Source of the DNA: Morinoia aosen
Lineage: Eukaryota > Arthropoda > Malacostraca > Amphipoda > Talitridae
DNA: 64,000 bases
Reading direction: 5' to 3'
Assembly (NCBI GenBank): GCA_030386875.1
Contig: CM059562.1
Span: 19,955,360-20,019,359, forward strand
Shown here: positions 59,901-64,000 of the stretch, in pieces
Layout of the letters: each line of letters begins with the position of its first letter
How positions within the stretch are numbered: position 1 is the stretch's first letter
The notes under the pieces: generated by a model
Seen by the model: the letters and a program-made list of their open reading frames with translations, nothing else
What the model was told of the DNA's origin: nothing
Databases searched by the model: none
Program-made: the position numbers and the translations under genes

Positions 59901-62900
59901 AGAAACAATCCTAGGTGAAATGCTCTTATACCCACAGCCACGGAGAGGTCATTGTGCAGTTAGAAATTTTTAGGTAAAATTTGTACCGAAATTCCGGTAG
60001 ACCTTATCCAGATTAGCTTACTGTAGCTATGAAAGAATCGCATTCAATTACACGGGTCAGTTCTATAAGCTTCTAGAGAGCATAGAAGCTGACATTTAAG
60101 AGATCGTGTGCGTGAGATTATAGTTCAGAAGCCTTCTTAGAATTTCTCAGCATTGCTATTACTTCGATTTCTTACAATGAATTTTGTTTAAAACATGATA
60201 ATATTTTATCTGTACTTTGTTCACAGTATAAGATAGCTTCTCAATTTTGAACTTTACTAAATTTACGTGATTTCATTACTGACTCGAGCGCAAGAATACT
60301 GAAGGTACTCGTACGGAGATCAACCTCGTAAAATGAGAATCTGATTTTACTTAAAATGTTGATACATTTTTTCGCAGAAAATTATGTCAGTTTTAATGGA
60401 TAAAATGCCTTCCACAAAATCCTTTCACTACGATTGTGTTCCAGCAGGTGACCACTCCCAGCTATACCTGGAAATACCACACTCATTGTACATTATAAAC
60501 GTTCCAGTCTCTGAATTTGATTCCATGCGCCACACTATAGCCACTAACATTTCAACGGCTACTGTGACAAAAATGAGATAGAGGAGAATAATTTTCTTTC
60601 ATTATCACCATCACAAATATATAAATTACTTGATATATAAAATATATATCTTTCAAGAGCAACAGAGTACTAATTTAAACAAGTGTGAAGGATGTTTTTA
60701 CTGCAAAATAACGCGAACAAAACTGTAAAATAAATAACAGTACGACTTGCAGTAAATTTTATGCCTCACAATCGGCTGAATGAAGCTCAGACAGTATTCC
60801 CAACGACAGGATTTGAATGAAGCAGTTGAATAAAACTTGCAACAAATTACTAAAAGTAAACAGTGAACAATTTCCATCTGCAGTAAATATCAAGGTTTAT
60901 TTAAGACCTATGAATTTTTTCGCATATTATTTTGTGAGCAGTGAGAAGGAAAAATGTGCCCTTAAATTTACTGTATACCAATAACGAAGAAATAAGGGTG
61001 GATTTCATAAAGATTACCAGGATCCGTCAACAATTCACTGTTTTTATATAATTAATCTCAACCTATCCTCAACAAACATTTTCTAGCCTTACCCATAATG
61101 CAAGCTATTCTATACTCGTATCTACCAACACAACTTATCCAAACCCATCATGCCCTATCCTAAGCTCTCCTAACTGATCTCAACCAAAATCCGCGGACCC
61201 ATGGAGCTCACGGAAAATTCAGGGTTTTTTGGACGTGATTAACCGGCCACGTGAAATCTCATAACATTCAGTTCCATGCCGATAGCTAGCTGGAAACTGA
61301 GCTGTTCATTGCTTAACGACTCGTAAGCACAGAGAGAGAAAAAATTCAACGAAACACATTGTGCCCAATTGTCATATCAAAGATTCGAAGTTTCTCAACA
61401 GCGGGAAAAAAATTTTCCCTTACAATTATAGCAAGCTTTATTATTTGCCAATTTAATTATTGAAAATTCGGTACACATGAAAAGTTGCGGGCCCACGTAC
61501 GAGCGCAGTTCTTTGACGTGCAAGCGGACCTATGTACAAGTGTTTTAACATAGATATTTCTATACAAGTATTCATAAATTGCCTTGACTGCAGTGGCCAC
61601 AGAAATCTATGAGGTAGAATTTTAAACAAGCAGCTGAAGAAAAAATATTGTATATTCCGTGGAAAACTAACTAAATATCAGATCTTTTAGAAGATAATCT
61701 GAATAGAAGATAATCTGCCATTATACGGTGTTTAGTATGCTTGAAGAACGAATTTCAGGGAGATCCAAGCAAGGATGAGAACACAGGCAAGCTGTGCAAA
61801 GTAAAACGACAATATTGAAAGCTAAAATAACTGAACTTATATAGAAAAGTGATGTACTGTACTGTTACCGTAACTTTGAATTATGGATATTTGAGCAAAA
61901 CATCAGGCAACATCATCTTTATCGTTGTGGTCTGAACGACAAGCACTGAATTATTTTTGAAACATGATGCACTTATCAATTCCAAAGAAATAGATAATTC
62001 CGCCAGGTAAAACAGAGACAACTACTTTGCCACATGCACTTCTTGTCGAGCAAAATGTGAAGGCAATGACACTCGTCCTGAATTATGTCATAGAAATTTA
62101 ATCGTGAAAATTTTCGTAAGGAAGTGAAAAAATAATTTAGCCGTCAAGCATTAAATTCCCATCGCAAGGACGTTTTTATTCTAGATTTGTATAGAATCTT
62201 ACTCAATTTTTCAACTAAAAAACTTTTTAAAGATGATGTACCATGCTGAAGAGATCTTGGAAGAAAATCCTTTCCAAGCCATGCCCTGCTAAAACCGTAT
62301 CGAGTTCGAAAAGTAAAAACCAACGTTTAATAAATTATAACTTGCTTATTCATGAAAAGTTAGAGCTTAGTATTCAGCTGGAAATAACAAAAATTCTCCA
62401 GCTAAAAGCTTCGGTTCGCTGGCAAGCCGGAAGAAGACTCCAAGTCGACCTCGTGTAGTCAGCACGCTCGCAAGCAGCCAAGCCAGCGAGCTTCCTCTGT
62501 GCGGCCACGCCAGCAAAAACTGGCAAACGAAGGGCGCATGGGGCACACCGTGTCTGTGTGCTGCTCGAGCCTAGTGCTGCTTATTTCACAGGAAAACGGC
62601 GTTTATGGAAACTGTGTTGCTGTGTTGCAGAATCTGTATTGCTCAGTGTTGTGGCTAAAAGTACATTCATTCACTCCTAGCTGAATGCTCTTGTTTTAAC
62701 CAAGAAGAGAAACGATGTTTTTCTAGTAAATTTGACTCATGAAGTGTATTACTATATTAAATTTTGAGAATTATCTTATTTTCAGATTTATATGCCATGA
62801 TAGGTATTATGATTGTCATCTCAACGGTTGGAAGGTTAAGAGAAAAATATTAACAATTGATTTACTTAGTTTGTGAACTTCAGATTTAAAAGCTCATGAA

Positions 62901-63205
62901 TTTTTAAACTACTAAGAATTTATTTTGAGGTTCAAAACGTTCATCACCCCTATTGTTAACGGTAAACAAAATGTTATTAAATCCCTTTTCATTTCTCAAA
63001 AGGCCCGTGTTCTGGGAAACCTTTTATAAATGAAGAGATTTTTCTAAAACGCCATCTCAATTTCATTTTTATTACTCTATTTGTGGTTCGATAACATCTT
63101 GTAGTAATTTTTTACACTTTTTGCTCCGGTTTTGTGAGTTGTATGTTCTCCTATCCTTGAAATACATTGATAACAAATTTAGGGCTAAATATAGCATCTT
63201 ATTGT

Positions 63206-63218
63206 ATCTATATATATA

Positions 63219-63255
<37 letters not shown>

Positions 63256-63321
63256 ATATATATATATATATACAATAAGATGCATATATATATATGTACA
63301 TATATCTATATATATATATGA
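63206..63321. repeat. (TA)n microsatellite
   Basis: Long TA runs broken by TCTA, AACATA and TACATA. The palindromic nature gives apparent frames on both strands that are not genes. Confidence 0.95.
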
Positions 63322-63846
63322 GTTCCATGGATTGTCTATACAAGAATAAAAAACATGCATCTTGTGTTACGACGTCAAACAGTATGATATAAAAGAGCTC
63401 AGTCATAAACGCTGAATATAATATAAAAAGCTTGAGTTCAGTCACAAGCGCTGCTAAACGCAGACAAAAGTGTCTCCCCTCAGACTGAGGATGATCAGGA
63501 AGGCTGCCGCTCCGTTAACAACAAAGGTTGCGTGCGGGGAGCGCAGTCCCAGGCTGCCCTGACGAGGTCCCACCATGCCAAGGGTAACCAGTGCGTCGTG
63601 ACGTCGCTGGCATAATTCCAGCAGCATTGGCCGTTAGTGTGGGAGCGGGAAATAGTGATGATAATGCATATTAGAGCGGCTCCAGAAATTCCACAAGAAG
63701 GTGTGTTTCTCAGCTTAGTGTTTGCTTTCTGTAGCAATGTCGTCCGGCAGCTGAGAGTGCTGCAGCGGCACCGAGCGTTCAGGCTCACAATGCGGCCCAG
63801 CGGCAAGTGCACTAGCGGCAATGTGAGTGACAGAAAACATCGCGTT

Positions 63847-64000
63847 TTCCAATGTCAACAAATGTACCACCAGCAATTAGGAATTCAACGAATTAAGTGT
63901 TCCAATGTCAACAAACGTGACATCAGTTATTATAATTCAATGAATAATGTGTTCCAACGTCAACAAATGTGTCACCAGTAATTTAGAATTCTACGAATTA
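63847..64000. repeat. 53-bp satellite, three units, running off the right edge
   Basis: Units start TTCCAATGTCAACAAATGT at 63847, 63900 and 63952 (periods 53 and 52) and end near GAATTCAACGAATTA. The last is cut by the window, so the array probably continues. Confidence 0.82.

Larger units (their letters stand above)
52689..64000. other. Upstream transporter intron or gene-flanking sequence
   Basis: By the phase of the next exon the transporter continues upstream, but I could not identify TM1-6 exons here. It holds a hAT-like MITE, tandem duplications, a short coding-like tract on the opposite strand (55.65-55.83 kb), an AT microsatellite and a 53-bp satellite. Frames such as 57649-58026 and 58221-58505 have no recognisable product. 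Confidence 0.5.

Noticed and set aside
63072-63445. Tyrosine/isoleucine-rich frames on both strands
   Set aside because: They are translations of the TA microsatellite.
63495-63821. 108-codon minus frame considered as an upstream transporter exon
   Set aside because: It lacks hydrophobic segments matching TM1-7 of SLC46 proteins and shows no acceptor/donor pair giving the required phase-1 exit.

Overview
This window is AT-rich, repeat-dense animal DNA. GT-AG spliced exons, introns up to 19 kb, insect-style LTR and non-LTR retroelements, hAT-type MITEs and a tRNA-derived SINE suggest an arthropod, most likely an insect with a fairly large genome. No sequence here fixes the species. There is no sign of bacterial organisation, CRISPR or operons.

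Left part (1-20.7 kb), transposon-derived. Bases 1-7401 are the 3' three quarters of a Ty3/gypsy-type LTR retrotransposon that runs off the left edge. It has a gag end with a CCHC zinc knuckle, a canonical UUUUUUA -1 frameshift site, an intact pol (protease, RT, RNase H, integrase), a 1.85 kb non-coding tail and a 3' LTR with TATA box and poly(A) signal. Right against the LTR lies a 1.04 kb near-perfect palindrome (7401-8442). Then come tandem duplications (9.5-10.1 kb), a decayed non-LTR retrotransposon (10.2-11.4 kb), a 2.25 kb TIR element with nested terminal repeats and an internal 26-bp minisatellite (11.5-13.8 kb), a 162-bp hAT MITE with its 8-bp target duplication (14.57-14.73 kb), a second large inverted repeat whose spacer carries tRNA-Lys primer-binding-site-like units (14.9-16.1 kb), and a second copy of the same non-LTR family (17.3-18.3 kb).

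Right part (20.7-64 kb), one split host gene on the minus strand. Five exons (21706-22234, 23182-23338, 31236-31319, 33283-33426, 52593-52688) join in matching phase into the C-terminal half of a 12-TM major facilitator transporter. It most resembles SLC46 (proton-coupled folate transporter-like) proteins, here with a long acidic cytoplasmic tail. The 5' exons lie upstream of 52.7 kb, probably beyond the window. Its introns hold a SINE, MITEs, several minisatellites and a possible hidden exon.

The most unusual structure is the 19.2 kb intron between the 52.6 kb and 33.4 kb exons. The exon edge and splice site are locally duplicated at both of its ends: the donor edge is present three times and the acceptor edge twice.

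The right end runs into an AT microsatellite and a 53-bp satellite that continues out of the window.
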